A stretch of DNA of 64,000 nucleotides from Desulfuromonadaceae bacterium (GCA_028687585.1 JAQTZV010000016.1:62001-126000); one strand, 5' to 3'; positions 16,179 through 25,475 are shown, counted from the stretch's first letter. Notes: generated from the letters alone by a model not told the origin. Numbers and translations: made by a program.

Positions 16179-17567
16179 TTGAATTCCCCGGAATCAAAAG
16201 ATCAGACAATTCCTCAGAAGATTATTCGCAGCGTTGTGGAGTTATGCACCGACTGTGATACCTGCCGTACTCTGATGGATCAAGACTGCCTGTTTTTCCC
16301 CGAACTCTACCGACTTTGGGATCAAGAGAAAGAAAGCGGCGTCTCAATTAGCGAAACGCAACTACGGAGACTGGCAGATCTCTGTACTCTTTGCGGTCTC
16401 TGCCCCTGCCCAAAAATACCCGCTGACATTATGGAGGCAAAGAGTCGCTATATCGACCGGGAGGGGTTGCCCCTGACAATCCGGCTGCTCACGGATGTTC
16501 CCCGACTCGCCCGTATGTGCGGAACCTTCCCAAAACTGGTTAACGCCCTGCAGTCGAATAAATCTATCAGTTTACTGTTAAAAAGAGTGACTCACGTCCA
16601 TCCCGAACGGCAACTCATCATGTTTCCTGAACAAAATTTTTTCCAATGGGCTGCGGAAAGAGGATTGACCAGCAGAAAGAAAGGTGAGCGTAACGCAGCT
16701 TATTTTGTCGGCTGTTCCGCCGGCTATCTTTTCCCCCAGGTAGGCCGGGCAACGGTAGAGGTGCTGGAGCGCAACGGCGTGACAGTGTATGTGCCGTCAC
16801 AGCAGTGCTGCGGCATGCCGCATCTTGCGGAAGGCAACCGCAATGCCACGCTTGCATGCGTCAGATCCAACACCGGCAATCTACTGACATCGATTGAGGC
16901 TGGTGACGATCTTATCTGCTCCTGTCCAACCTGCGGGTACTTCATGAAGAATCTCCTCAAGGAAAAGGCGTATTATTCAGATGCGTACCAGCATTCGGTG
17001 AATTCCGGCGAGGATGAATTGCGGATGCCACACCCAAGTCACGGGGACAAAAAATATCGGATTCTTAAAAAATCGATATTCCGAAATATCCTTAATGATG
17101 ACGGCTACTTTTCATCCATTGACCCCATGTCCCGCATCAACCTCGCCGAACAGATCTCCGACGCCGGTGAGTATCTGGCCCGTCTCCTTGCCGAGGAAAG
17201 AGTTAATATCCGCTTTAGCTCCATAACTGAAAGGATGGTCTACTTTGCTCCCTGTCATCAGCGGGAGCAGAAAATGGGCCGCCCCTACCTTGAACTGCTG
17301 GGGCAGATTCCAGGGTTGACCATTGACTCCATAGGAGGAGGTATCGACTGTTGTGGTATGGGCGGCAATTTCGGCTTCAAGACTGATTTCCACGAAAAAT
17401 CCCTGATTATTGGTAAACCACTGATGGAGAAAATCCGTAAAAAGGCACCACAGGCGATCATCACCGATTGTATGAGTTGCAGACTACAGTTCAATCATGT
17501 TCTCCCCTACCCTGTCTTCCACCCGATGGAAATTCTGGCCAGGGCCTATCAAAACGCATCATCCTGA
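16179..17567 (+). CDS. Fe-S protein with two CCG domains (GlpC/HdrD-like)
   Basis: The start codon is TTG at 16179 behind GAGGTGAC. The 462-residue protein has two 4Fe-4S-type cysteine sets near the N-terminus (CTDCDTC..C and CTLCGLCPCP) and two CCG domains (CCGMP around 210, CCGMGG around 395, each with its paired upstream cysteines such as CSCPTC and CMSC). These domains occur in GlpC, LutA and heterodisulfide reductase HdrD, where they pass electrons or hold a special cluster. The gene is coupled to acr3, so a redox step in arsenic metabolism is possible but unproven. Confidence 0.8.
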   Translation: MNSPESKDQTIPQKIIRSVVELCTDCDTCRTLMDQDCLFFPELYRLWDQEKESGVSISETQLRRLADLCTLCGLCPCPKIPADIMEAKSRYIDREGLPLTIRLLTDVPRLARMCGTFPKLVNALQSNKSISLLLKRVTHVHPERQLIMFPEQNFFQWAAERGLTSRKKGERNAAYFVGCSAGYLFPQVGRATVEVLERNGVTVYVPSQQCCGMPHLAEGNRNATLACVRSNTGNLLTSIEAGDDLICSCPTCGYFMKNLLKEKAYYSDAYQHSVNSGEDELRMPHPSHGDKKYRILKKSIFRNILNDDGYFSSIDPMSRINLAEQISDAGEYLARLLAEERVNIRFSSITERMVYFAPCHQREQKMGRPYLELLGQIPGLTIDSIGGGIDCCGMGGNFGFKTDFHEKSLIIGKPLMEKIRKKAPQAIITDCMSCRLQFNHVLPYPVFHPMEILARAYQNASS

Positions 17568-17677
17568 ATAGTGCTGAACCAAACTATAAACAGGTTTTCT
17601 TCATAGAGTAAATGTCGTATGTTCAAAAAACATGAATTATGAATTCACATTATGCATCGATTTAAGGGGACAAAACT

Positions 17678-18190
17678 ATGGCGGTAAAGGCAATTTCATT
17701 TGTGGCAAAATCAGGCACCGGCAAGACGACCCTGCTAGAAAAGGTTATAGCCCGCCTTAAAGAGCTCGGCTACAAAGTTGGGGTAGTCAAGCACGACGCC
17801 CACCGTTTCGATATTGATTATCCGGGTAAGGACAGCTACCGCCTCACTGCAGCCGGTGCTGATACCACGCTGATATGTTCACCGGAAAAGCTTGCCCTGA
17901 TAAAGAAGCATGCGGTATCACCCTCCATTGAAGAAATGCTGGAAGAGTATTTCAGCGATGTCGATATTGTTTTGACCGAAGGATTCAAAAAAAGCTCAAT
18001 GCCGAAAATCGAGCTGCATCGCCGTGAGCGGAGCGCCACTCTGCTCTGCCGGGGTGAAGAGCACGACCCGACTCTCGTGGCAGTAGCAAGTGATGAACCG
18101 CTGGATCTTGACGTGCCGGTTCTTGATCTGAATAACACCGAAATGGTGGCTCGTTTCATTGAACAGTATTTTCTGAATCAAACGCACTGA
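17678..18190 (+). CDS. mobB: Molybdopterin-guanine dinucleotide biosynthesis adaptor MobB
   Basis: The 170-residue P-loop protein has Walker A KSGTGKTTL (about residues 11-19), VVKHDAHRFDIDYPGKDSYR and LTEGFKKSSMPKIE, all MobB signatures. It binds GTP and assists MobA in attaching GMP to molybdopterin. It is followed 12 bp later by moeA, so both form a molybdenum-cofactor operon. A 110-bp gap separates it from the Fe-S gene. Confidence 0.93.
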   Translation: MAVKAISFVAKSGTGKTTLLEKVIARLKELGYKVGVVKHDAHRFDIDYPGKDSYRLTAAGADTTLICSPEKLALIKKHAVSPSIEEMLEEYFSDVDIVLTEGFKKSSMPKIELHRRERSATLLCRGEEHDPTLVAVASDEPLDLDVPVLDLNNTEMVARFIEQYFLNQTH

Positions 18191-18202
18191 AGGAGCAGAC
18201 AC

Positions 18203-19408
18203 ATGGTTAGTATTTCAGAGGCTCGCCGGATTGTATTACTGCAGGCAAAACGGCTCCCGGTTGTCACCGTTCCGCTGTTGGAGAGTCTTGGAATGGTGCT
18301 TGCTGAAGATGTCAGGTCCCCCTGGGACATACCTGCCGCCGACAATTCTGCAATGGACGGCTACGCCTTTTCTCATGCCTCGCTTCAAGGGATGTTTCTG
18401 CCGGTCTGCGGCTTCCTGCCAGCCGGCACTATCCGGTCAGAAACCATTCCGCCGGGGCAGGCAATTAAAATCATGACCGGTGCGATTATTCCGCCTGACT
18501 GCGATACCGTGGTTCCCCTTGAAGACGTGCAGGAAACTCCTGAAGGCATTACATTTAAGGAAGTATCAATGCCAGGTTCTCATGTCAGAAAGCGCGGCGG
18601 GGATGTCAGCGCTGATGAGCTTGTCTTCACTGCAGGCACGTTAATCAGGCCGCAAGAGGTTGGTATGCTCGCCTCTTTCGGGAGAACAGCGGTGCATGTT
18701 TACCGAAAACCTGTGGTGGCAATCCTCGCGACCGGTGATGAACTGGTGGAACCGGGCGGGGAGCGGCTGCCGGGAAAGATCATCAACAGCAACAGCCTCA
18801 GCGTTGCGGCACAAGTAGTGGAAGCTGGCGGCACACCGGTTTTGCTCGGGATTGCCCGTGATGACCGGGAGGTTACCCGTGCAATGCTGCAAAATGGCCT
18901 TACAGCTGACGTCATTATTACTTCAGGCGGAGTGTCGGTTGGTGACCATGACTTTGTGAAAGAGGTCATCGAGGAGATGGGAGGAGAACTCAAATTCTGG
19001 AAAATCAACATGAAGCCGGGAAAGCCGCTCGCTTTTGCCGTTGTTGCCGACAAGCCGCTCTTTGCCTTGCCGGGCAATCCGGTGGCCGCCATGGTTGGTT
19101 TTGAAATGTTTGTTCGTCCGGCTCTGCTTGCCATGATGGGGCATACCCGTATTATCCGGCCGCTTGTCAGGGCCGTCGTCACCGAACCTATTCACAACAA
19201 CGGTGACCGCCCGCACCTGATTCGTGCCCTGGTAGAATTACAAGACGGAAAATACCACCTCAAGACCACCGGCGATCAGGGATCGGCGCGGCTTTCATCA
19301 CTGACACTTGGCAACGCTCTTGTTCTTATACCTTCAGGGGCTGTAGTCAATGGAGGCGATGAAGTGGACGCTTCGCTTCTGGATAGAGTTTTTGAGATGC
19401 AGGAATGA
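18203..19408 (+). CDS. moeA: Molybdopterin molybdenumtransferase MoeA
   Basis: The 401-residue enzyme inserts molybdate into adenylated molybdopterin. Visible marks are DIPAADNSAMDGYA near the N-terminus, KIMTGAIIPPDCDTVVP, ATGDELVEPG, the MoaB/Mog-like ITSGGVSVGDHDFVKE and the KPGKPLAFA..LFALPGNPVA segment. Length and domain order are normal. It is the second gene of the mobB-moeA pair. Confidence 0.95.
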   Translation: MVSISEARRIVLLQAKRLPVVTVPLLESLGMVLAEDVRSPWDIPAADNSAMDGYAFSHASLQGMFLPVCGFLPAGTIRSETIPPGQAIKIMTGAIIPPDCDTVVPLEDVQETPEGITFKEVSMPGSHVRKRGGDVSADELVFTAGTLIRPQEVGMLASFGRTAVHVYRKPVVAILATGDELVEPGGERLPGKIINSNSLSVAAQVVEAGGTPVLLGIARDDREVTRAMLQNGLTADVIITSGGVSVGDHDFVKEVIEEMGGELKFWKINMKPGKPLAFAVVADKPLFALPGNPVAAMVGFEMFVRPALLAMMGHTRIIRPLVRAVVTEPIHNNGDRPHLIRALVELQDGKYHLKTTGDQGSARLSSLTLGNALVLIPSGAVVNGGDEVDASLLDRVFEMQE

Positions 19409-19421
19409 GCAAAAACAGGGC

Positions 19422-19461
19422 TTGACATCCCGCCCCTAACAGACTATATGATTATATAGTC
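19422..19461 (+). promoter_or_regulatory. Promoter with overlapping ArsR operator
   Basis: TTGACA at 19422-19427 faces a -10 candidate within 19445-19452 (TATATG with 17-bp or TATGAT with 19-bp spacing). The same bases form a perfect inverted repeat GACTATAT-GATT-ATATAGTC (19442-19461). A repressor bound there would block the -10 region; ArsR proteins use such AT-rich dyads. It lies 21 bp before the arsR-like start. Confidence 0.75.
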
Positions 19462-19482
19462 ATACAACTGAAGGGGGATCAT

Positions 19483-19794
19483 ATGAAGGATCTTGTTGAG
19501 TACCGTGCAGAAATCCTGAAATCGTTAGCCCAGCCAACACGTCTGAAAATTATTGATTTTCTCCGCGATGGTGAACGCTGCGTCTGCGAAATATTTCCTG
19601 CCATCAGTGAAGAACAGTCCAACACTTCCCGGCACCTCAACATGATGCTCTCTGCCGGAGTGCTATCCCGGCGCAAAGAAGGTCTCAAAATCTATTATGC
19701 CATCAACCACCCGGAGATTCTGGAAGTCATGGATATTGTCACACGTATAGTGAAGCAGGATATTTCCAGACGGCACAAACTTCTGAAAACATAG
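19483..19794 (+). CDS. ArsR/SmtB-family metalloregulator
   Basis: The 103-residue winged-helix protein has SLAQPTRLKIIDFL, the metal box ERCVCEIF (two cysteines in the ArsR alpha3 position), EEQSNTSRHLNMMLSAGVLSRRKEGLKIYYAI. The CVC box suggests sensing of As(III), Sb(III) or a similar thiophilic metal. It heads a run of seven genes with the permease next, and most likely represses it via the dyad at 19442-19461. Confidence 0.92.
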   Translation: MKDLVEYRAEILKSLAQPTRLKIIDFLRDGERCVCEIFPAISEEQSNTSRHLNMMLSAGVLSRRKEGLKIYYAINHPEILEVMDIVTRIVKQDISRRHKLLKT

Positions 19795-19857
19795 TAGGTT
19801 AAGCTATTTTTTTATCATTTTATGTGAGTGATCAATCCGTTACTCATGGAGTAAGCC

Positions 19858-20805
19858 ATGCTGAAAAATTTTGCTGATTACGTTGTCTTTACACTTATTG
19901 GTCTCGTTCCGGGGTCGCGTGGCGGTGAAGCGCTTGACTTTTTCATTTATGACACGCTGAAGATATTCTTACTTCTGACGACAATTATCTACATAGTGGC
20001 CATTATTCGCACCTCCTTCCCACCGGAAAAGACCAAACGGGTGCTCTCTCACAAACGGGAATATGTCGGCAACATTCTGGCTGCCCTGCTTGGCATTGTC
20101 ACCCCCTTCTGCTCCTGCTCAGCGGTGCCGCTCTTTATCGGCTTTGTCGAATCGGGCGTGCCGTTGGGAGTGACCTTCTCGTTTCTAATCTCCTCACCGA
20201 TGGTTAACGAAGTAGCGTTGATAATGCTCTGGGGGCTGTTCGGCTGGAAGATCGCCCTGATCTATATCGGCACCGGTTTGGTCGTGGCAATTGTCGCAGG
20301 GATCATTATCGGAAAACTGAAGATGGAAAAGTACGTTCAGGATTATGTCTGGAAGATGCAGGTCGGAAACGCCGAAATTGTGCCGCTGACGTTCCGTGAG
20401 AAGCTGAGCTATGCCCTTGAATACACACGTGAACTGCTGAAAAAAATCTGGCCCTATGTCGTGGTCGGGGTCGGACTGGGAGCATTCATCCACGGGTATG
20501 TACCGCAGGATTTCCTGGCGCGCTGGGCAGGGCCGGACAATCCCTTCGCCGTTCCAATTGCTGTTGCACTGGGTGTTCCGCTCTATTCAAACGCTGCCGG
20601 TGTTATCCCCATTGTCCACGCTCTTATGGAGAAAGGAATGGCAATCGGCACCGTACTGGCCTTTATGATGGCGGTTACTGCGCTGTCACTTCCGGAAGCG
20701 ATTATTCTCAAGAACGTCTTGAAGAATAGGCTGTTAGCGGTATTCTTCGGGATATTGACATTTGCAATTGTCTGTGTCGGGTATCTGTTTAACGCCATAC
20801 TCTAA
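19858..20805 (+). CDS. Permease of the ArsP/SO_0444 (DUF318) family
   Basis: The 315-residue membrane protein has about eight transmembrane segments. FCSCSAVPLFIGFVESGVPLG carries the conserved CxC-type metal motif of this family, and SSPMVNEVAL and GVPLYSNAAGVIPIVHAL are family blocks. Characterised relatives export methylated arsenicals (ArsP) or Cu/Zn (SO_0444). With an As-type ArsR upstream, metalloid or organoarsenical efflux is likely, yet substrate cannot be read from the sequence. Confidence 0.85.
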   Translation: MLKNFADYVVFTLIGLVPGSRGGEALDFFIYDTLKIFLLLTTIIYIVAIIRTSFPPEKTKRVLSHKREYVGNILAALLGIVTPFCSCSAVPLFIGFVESGVPLGVTFSFLISSPMVNEVALIMLWGLFGWKIALIYIGTGLVVAIVAGIIIGKLKMEKYVQDYVWKMQVGNAEIVPLTFREKLSYALEYTRELLKKIWPYVVVGVGLGAFIHGYVPQDFLARWAGPDNPFAVPIAVALGVPLYSNAAGVIPIVHALMEKGMAIGTVLAFMMAVTALSLPEAIILKNVLKNRLLAVFFGILTFAIVCVGYLFNAIL

Positions 20806-20818
20806 AGGGCATAAAATC

Positions 20819-21472
20819 ATGCAAGATAAACTCTACACACGCGCCGGCTATCTGGCGCTGTTCACCATATTTTATAATATCGCAGAAGGTCTGGTTTCAG
20901 TCTGGTTCGGTTTTGCCGATGAAACCCTCTCACTGTTCGGCTTCGGCGTGGATTCGTTCATCGAGGTGATTTCTGCGGTCGGTGTCTGGCATATGCTCAA
21001 ACGGATACGCCACAACGGAGGCGAGTCCCGCGATGAATTTGAACGGAGGGCGCTGCGGATTACCGGTACGGCATTTTACCTGCTGACCGCCGGACTGCTC
21101 CTGTCGGCGGGAATAAACCTGTACAGCGGGCACAAGCCGGAAACCACACTGTGGGGGATCATAATCTCGCTCGCCTCCATGTCATTCATGTGGTATCTGA
21201 TCCGCCAGAAAACTTTTGTCGGAACAGCCCTTGGCTCGCAAGCAATTCTGGCTGACGCAGCCTGCTCCCGTGCCTGCCTGTATCTCTCACTTGTGCTGAT
21301 GGTTGCCAGCATCGGCTACCAGGCGACCGGCATTGGTTCGCTGGATTCAATCGGAGCACTCCTGATTTCATGGCTGACGTTCCGTGAGGGACGGGAAGCG
21401 CTTGACAAGTCGCACGGGTTAAACTGCTCATGCAGTTGCAGCTGCGGCTCCAGCACGGAGACAAAGCAATGA
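20819..21472 (+). CDS. Cation-transporter-like membrane protein with cysteine-rich tail
   Basis: From ATG 20819 the product has 217 residues and six hydrophobic segments in the CDF pattern, with FGFGVDSFIEVISA in helix 2 and ILADAACSRACLYLSL in helix 5 in place of the usual HxxxD pairs. It is shorter than CDF proteins and lacks the cytosolic domain. The C-terminus is NCSCSCSCGSS, a likely thiol metal-binding tail. It overlaps the next CDF gene by 4 bp (ATGA). Metal export or metal handover is inferred. Confidence 0.75.
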   Translation: MQDKLYTRAGYLALFTIFYNIAEGLVSVWFGFADETLSLFGFGVDSFIEVISAVGVWHMLKRIRHNGGESRDEFERRALRITGTAFYLLTAGLLLSAGINLYSGHKPETTLWGIIISLASMSFMWYLIRQKTFVGTALGSQAILADAACSRACLYLSLVLMVASIGYQATGIGSLDSIGALLISWLTFREGREALDKSHGLNCSCSCSCGSSTETKQ

Positions 21473-22392
21473 GCTCTATTGATGCTGGAATAACCGGGAA
21501 ATTAAAGATCGCCATCGCGCTGACGGCTGTGACGTTAATCGCCGAGGTTGCTGGCGGCTTCTGGACCAACTCTCTGGCGCTACTCTCGGATGCCGCGCAC
21601 GTCTTCCTGGATCTGTTTGCCCTGATCCTTTCGCTGGTAGCGATCAAACTGTCAGGGCTGCCCTCCTCTGATCGTCATTCCTTCGGTTTTCATCGCAGCG
21701 AAGTTTTTGCCTCCTTCATTAACGGGCTGACGGTCTTCCTGATGGGTGCCGGCATCATGTATGAGGCAGTGGTCCGTTTTTCCCATCCGGAGGAGGTCAG
21801 GAGCCTCCCCATGCTGCTGATTGCCGCAATTGGCCTGGTCATGAATCTGCTGGCCGCCGGGGCACTGCATAGTCATTCCCATGATGATCTTAACGTTAAA
21901 AGTGCCTTCCTGCATGTCATCGGTGATGCAGCTGCCTCGGTAGGGGTTATCATCGGAGGTGCAGTTATGTACTACACCGGCTGGTTTATGCTGGACAGCT
22001 TGATTTCGGCAGCCATCGGCCTGTTGATACTGACCGGTGCCGGGCGCATTCTGCGTGATTCCACCCATATCCTGATGGAAGGGGTGCCACGGGGAATCGA
22101 TTTCAACGGCGTGGCAGATGCCATTCGTTCTGTGGATGGGGTCAAGGATCTGCATCACCTGAACATCTGGACGGTCTGTTCGCACATCCTTGCCCTTTCC
22201 GTACATATCGACTGCCAAACGGAACTGGAGATCACCAGAGCTGACATCCTGCACCGCATTGAGCATCTGCTGGCGGAGCGCTTTAACATCACCCACACCA
22301 CAATCCAGATGGAGTGCGCCGCCTGCCTGAACGGCACGGTGATAAAAGAGCTGAATCATCAGGAACGACATGACTGCGGTCATGATCACTAA
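21469..22392 (+). CDS. CDF-family cation efflux protein (CzcD/ZitB-like)
   Basis: The 307-residue protein has six transmembrane segments and both CDF metal-site pairs: SDAAHVFLDLFAL in helix 2 and HVIGDAAASVGV in helix 5. A cytosolic ferredoxin-like domain follows (LHHLNIWTVCSHILALSVHID) and the tail is histidine-rich (HQERHDCGHDH). Such proteins exchange Zn(II), Cd(II) or Co(II) for protons. The ATG at 21469 overlaps the previous stop. Confidence 0.92.
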   Translation: MSSIDAGITGKLKIAIALTAVTLIAEVAGGFWTNSLALLSDAAHVFLDLFALILSLVAIKLSGLPSSDRHSFGFHRSEVFASFINGLTVFLMGAGIMYEAVVRFSHPEEVRSLPMLLIAAIGLVMNLLAAGALHSHSHDDLNVKSAFLHVIGDAAASVGVIIGGAVMYYTGWFMLDSLISAAIGLLILTGAGRILRDSTHILMEGVPRGIDFNGVADAIRSVDGVKDLHHLNIWTVCSHILALSVHIDCQTELEITRADILHRIEHLLAERFNITHTTIQMECAACLNGTVIKELNHQERHDCGHDH

Positions 22393-22411
22393 TCCATAAG
22401 GAGTAACAATC

Positions 22412-22639
22412 ATGAAAATCGAGATTTTGGGAACCGGCTGTGCAAAATGTAAAACGCTTTATGAAAACACCAGGGCGGCAGTGCAGGAAAAAGGGATCGA
22501 AGCTGAAATTGTCAAGGTCGAGGACATCCCTTCCATCATGAAACACGGCGTCATAAGCACACCGGCGCTGGTAGTTGACGGACAGGTGAAATTTTCCGGC
22601 AAAGTTGCCTCCATTGCCGAGATTATTGGGATGCTATGA
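22412..22639 (+). CDS. Small thioredoxin-fold redox protein (TIGR00412 type)
   Basis: The 75-residue protein has KIEILGTGCAKCKTLYEN with a GCAKC active site, then VISTPALVVDGQVKFSGKV with the cis-proline. This is the small thioredoxin of arsenic and permease clusters. It is probably cytosolic and may pass electrons to the CcdA/thioredoxin pair downstream. It overlaps the next gene by 4 bp. Confidence 0.9.
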   Translation: MKIEILGTGCAKCKTLYENTRAAVQEKGIEAEIVKVEDIPSIMKHGVISTPALVVDGQVKFSGKVASIAEIIGML

Positions 22640-23028
22640 GAAAAAATATTACTTCAACATTTCTGATAGCATGTTGCCTGGTTACTGTTTCAGCTATCGC
22701 TGCCGAACTCCCTTCCTCAAATGATGCCGTCATCCGTGCCGCTCTGGCCTCAGGAAAACCCACCGTGGCAGACTTTGGCGCCCGCACCTGCATCCCCTGC
22801 AAGAAGATGGCACCGATTCTGGAAGAACTGAATCGCGAAATGAAAGGCAAAGCAAATATTACCTTTACCGACGTCTGGGCAACACCGGATCTTGCCAGGA
22901 AGTATGGTGTTCAGATGATACCGACCCAGATATTTTTTGACGCCAAAGGTAAAGAGGTCAAGCGTCATATGGGGTTTATTGATAAAGCGGATATACTCAA
23001 AGAGCTCAAGGCGGCAGGACTGAAATGA
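22636..23028 (+). CDS. Exported thioredoxin-like protein
   Basis: This 130-residue protein has a signal peptide (residues 1-23, ending SAIAA), then VADFGARTCIPCKKM with a CxxC site and MIPTQIFFDAKGKEV with the cis-proline. It should act as a periplasmic thiol reductase. It overlaps both neighbours by 4 bp; the ccdA-like gene that follows would supply electrons across the membrane. Confidence 0.9.
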   Translation: MRKNITSTFLIACCLVTVSAIAAELPSSNDAVIRAALASGKPTVADFGARTCIPCKKMAPILEELNREMKGKANITFTDVWATPDLARKYGVQMIPTQIFFDAKGKEVKRHMGFIDKADILKELKAAGLK

Positions 23029-23711
23029 GTCTCTTCGACAACATCGAACAGATCGTCACACTCTATCCGCTGGTCGCCTTCGGCGCAGTCTTTCTGGCGG
23101 GAGTTGTCTCGTCCGCATCGCCCTGCGTACTGGCAACCATCCCGCTGGTGGTCGGTTTTGTCGGCGGCTACAGCGATGGCGATCGCGGCAGGGCCTTTCG
23201 CTATTCCCTGGCCTTTGTTCTCGGATTGTCGTTAACCTTCACCGCTTTTGGCGCGGCGGCAGGACTTTTCGGCACCATGTTCGGCACACTGGGAGGCCCG
23301 TGGTATCTTATTGCCGGAGCAATTGCGCTGGTCATGGGTGGTCAGCTGATGGGACTATATGAGATCCGAGTGCCGATCAAGCGTGACTTCAAACCGAAGC
23401 GCGGCGGGATTGCGGGCTCCTTCCTGTTAGGGCTGTTCTTTGGAGTCGTCTCATCCCCCTGCGCTACGCCGGTATTGGTGGTGCTATTAACCCTGGTGGC
23501 TGGAAAAGGCCAGGTACTGTACGGTATCGCTCTGTTATTCTGCTACGCCATCGGACACTGTCTGTTGATGCTCTTTGCCGGAACCTTCACCGGCTTTGTA
23601 GAGGGGTTTGTCAAGGCACAGGGTGTGGTCAACTTCTCACTCTGGGCCAAACGGGTCAGCGGATTGTTAGTCGCGTTGGTTGGTGGCTGGTTTGTATGGC
23701 AGGGGATCTGA
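23025..23711 (+). CDS. CcdA/DsbD-like transmembrane thiol-electron carrier
   Basis: The 228-residue protein has six hydrophobic helices. SSASPCVLATIPLVVGFVGGY and SSPCATPVLVVLL hold the two cysteines that form the redox pair in CcdA/DsbD. It moves reducing power from cytosolic thioredoxin to the exported thioredoxin encoded just upstream. It is the last gene of the ArsR-headed cluster. Confidence 0.92.
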   Translation: MSLFDNIEQIVTLYPLVAFGAVFLAGVVSSASPCVLATIPLVVGFVGGYSDGDRGRAFRYSLAFVLGLSLTFTAFGAAAGLFGTMFGTLGGPWYLIAGAIALVMGGQLMGLYEIRVPIKRDFKPKRGGIAGSFLLGLFFGVVSSPCATPVLVVLLTLVAGKGQVLYGIALLFCYAIGHCLLMLFAGTFTGFVEGFVKAQGVVNFSLWAKRVSGLLVALVGGWFVWQGI

Positions 23712-23719
23712 AGGTAATG

Positions 23720-23738
23720 GCCGCAGTTTGAGTGCGGC
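23720..23738 (+). terminator. Possible terminator of the ArsR-headed cluster
   Basis: Stem GCCGCA / TGCGGC with a 7-base loop, followed by GTTATTT. The T-tract is poor. A second perfect 8-bp stem (GAAGGCTG / CAGCCTTC) lies at 23790-23817. Confidence 0.4.
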
Positions 23739-23869
23739 GTTATTTGAAAAATATGGAGTACGTTGCGGTAGTGAAGCCGTGAGAGTGCCGAAGGCTGCGC
23801 CATCAGGCACAGCCTTCTCCAGGTTCATATTACACAAAATCAATGGTCTTTCACTGTTGCTTTCCTCTC

Positions 23870-24136
23870 CTACAATCCTTTTAAATCTTTTCCTGCCGAA
23901 AATTTACCGCTTTTTGATGCGGCGATCTGAATCTCAGCGCCAGTCTGTGGGTTCCGGCCTTTACGGGCTGCACGTTCGGAAACACTGAATGTGCCGAATC
24001 CAGGAAAAGTAATTTTATCACCGGCCTTCAACAACTTGGTGGTTACTGCAATAAACGCCTCAACCGTCTCTGCTGCCACTGTTTTTGGCACTTCCAGCTC
24101 TTCTGACACTGCTGCTATAAACTCTGCTTTAGTCAT
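23870..24136 (-). CDS. HU-family DNA-binding protein
   Basis: The 88-residue product has the HU fold: [46 protein letters not shown], then [19 protein letters not shown] is the beta-arm that enters the DNA minor groove. Sequence similarity looks equal to HU-alpha and HU-beta groups. It is a single-gene unit; a good ribosome binding site (AGGAGAAAG) precedes the ATG. Confidence 0.95.
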   Translation of the reverse strand: MTKAEFIAAVSEELEVPKTVAAETVEAFIAVTTKLLKAGDKITFPGFGTFSVSERAARKGRNPQTGAEIQIAASKSGKFSAGKDLKGL

Positions 24137-24267
24137 GTCTTTCTCCTTTTTATTATGGCGTATTGTCCCCGAATAATCGGCTCCGTTTCAGCAATAGTGA
24201 TAACACGTTTAGCCCTCTCGTACAAACAACAAACCTTCTCGTCAGCTGAAATTCTTTCCAGAGTGGC

Positions 24268-24951
24268 TCAATACACCGCATATCCATCAAGCCACGGTTG
24301 AATAAACAGCTCCATCGCCTCCAGGTTGAGCGCCAGGAGGTTGCCATGTCTCGGTTGAAGATTAGTGAACGCGCCGTTGTCAAGGCGGATATGGATTGTT
24401 GTCAGTGATGACCGTATCTGCTCGAGATTGTGGATCGTGTGGCCGGTAATGAGACGCCTGCCACCAAGTTTCGCCAAGTCAACATATCCTGTCCTTCTCC
24501 AGAGTGTATATTCACAACCGCTTTGATGTATCGGGTCATTCCTGCTCATATCCAGGCCGGCGTGAACAAACACAAATTGATCATCACACCGGGAGAATGG
24601 AAGCTCCTTGAGAAAAGTTGTATACCGCGCCGGGACATCCTGTATTTTATCAACGCCGAAACTTTTCAATACCACTTTACTCCAGGACTCTAGCCAAAAT
24701 TCCGAATACTCGTCATGTTCCCCGGTAAATGTCCGTAGCATCATATCGTCATGATTGCCTCGAACGGGCCGGACGTCGAAGCCGTTACTGAGCAGCCGCA
24801 GAATTGTATCAAGAACGCCCTTGCTATCCGCTCCACGGTCAACGTAATCACCCAACAGATAAAGCGTGTCGTCATGCTTCAGGCTGATTTGCTTCAGGAG
24901 GGCAAGGAAGGTTTTACTGCCGCCATGTATGTCACCGATTACGTAACGCAT
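24268..24951 (-). CDS. Metallophosphoesterase (PrpA-like Ser/Thr phosphatase)
   Basis: The 227-residue protein has GDIHGG, GDYVDRGADS and RGNHDDM, the three blocks of the PPP-type calcineurin fold that bind two metal ions, then VHAGLD and TGHTIH. The size fits bacterial PrpA/PrpB-like phosphatases. It may remove phosphate from proteins; the T6SS kinase 2.5 kb away is a conceivable counterpart, though the IS element and opposite strand argue against a dedicated pair. Confidence 0.88.
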   Translation of the reverse strand: MRYVIGDIHGGSKTFLALLKQISLKHDDTLYLLGDYVDRGADSKGVLDTILRLLSNGFDVRPVRGNHDDMMLRTFTGEHDEYSEFWLESWSKVVLKSFGVDKIQDVPARYTTFLKELPFSRCDDQFVFVHAGLDMSRNDPIHQSGCEYTLWRRTGYVDLAKLGGRRLITGHTIHNLEQIRSSLTTIHIRLDNGAFTNLQPRHGNLLALNLEAMELFIQPWLDGYAVY

Positions 24952-25470
24952 ACCGGAACATTACAGGATATGCCCGCTGGTGGACAACAGAAATTTTCCG
25001 AAATACTATAGCCGTCTGGGGTCGGGTTGTGGTTCTGACAGAGGTGTAGCAAAAATTAGGTCACTAAAACAAAAAAAACCTACAGACTTGACGTAAGCAT
25101 AGATAGAAGTGTACACGTTTTTTAATAAAACCCGGAGAGATTAAAAAATGCTATCAACGTTAGCTCGTCTTCGGAACCTCAACGTACTGGTCAGTACGCC
25201 TCGGCGCCTCAACCCTTCCCGCCCTGATTTCATCTTTGATTTTATATTTGTATAATTTCCCCTGTTAATCTGGCCCTTCAAAACGCCATCCGGCTTGAAC
25301 TCTTTATCAAACTTGATGTCCTTAATTGCGTTGACACCTCCCTGCTCCGGGTGTATTTTTTCAACACTTAATAGAGAAAATTCGTAATCTTAACAAATAT
25401 TTCCTGGTCCAAATATTGAGTGGCAGGGATAGGCATGCTAATTCAATTTTTCAATCAAGATGATATTAAT
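24952..25470. other. Gene-free stretch before the IS element
   Basis: About 520 bp with no supported gene. On the minus strand an open frame without a usable start (about 25365-25150) reads KIHPEQGGVNAIKDIKFD and KEFKPDGVLKGQINRG; it looks protein-like and may be a remnant. No RNA gene or array is visible. Confidence 0.35.
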
Positions 25471-25475
25471 AGTAT

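Noticed and set aside
23680..23988. Plus-strand 102-residue frame after the CcdA gene
   Set aside because: It overlaps the CcdA end and the HU gene in antisense and has no protein-like pattern.
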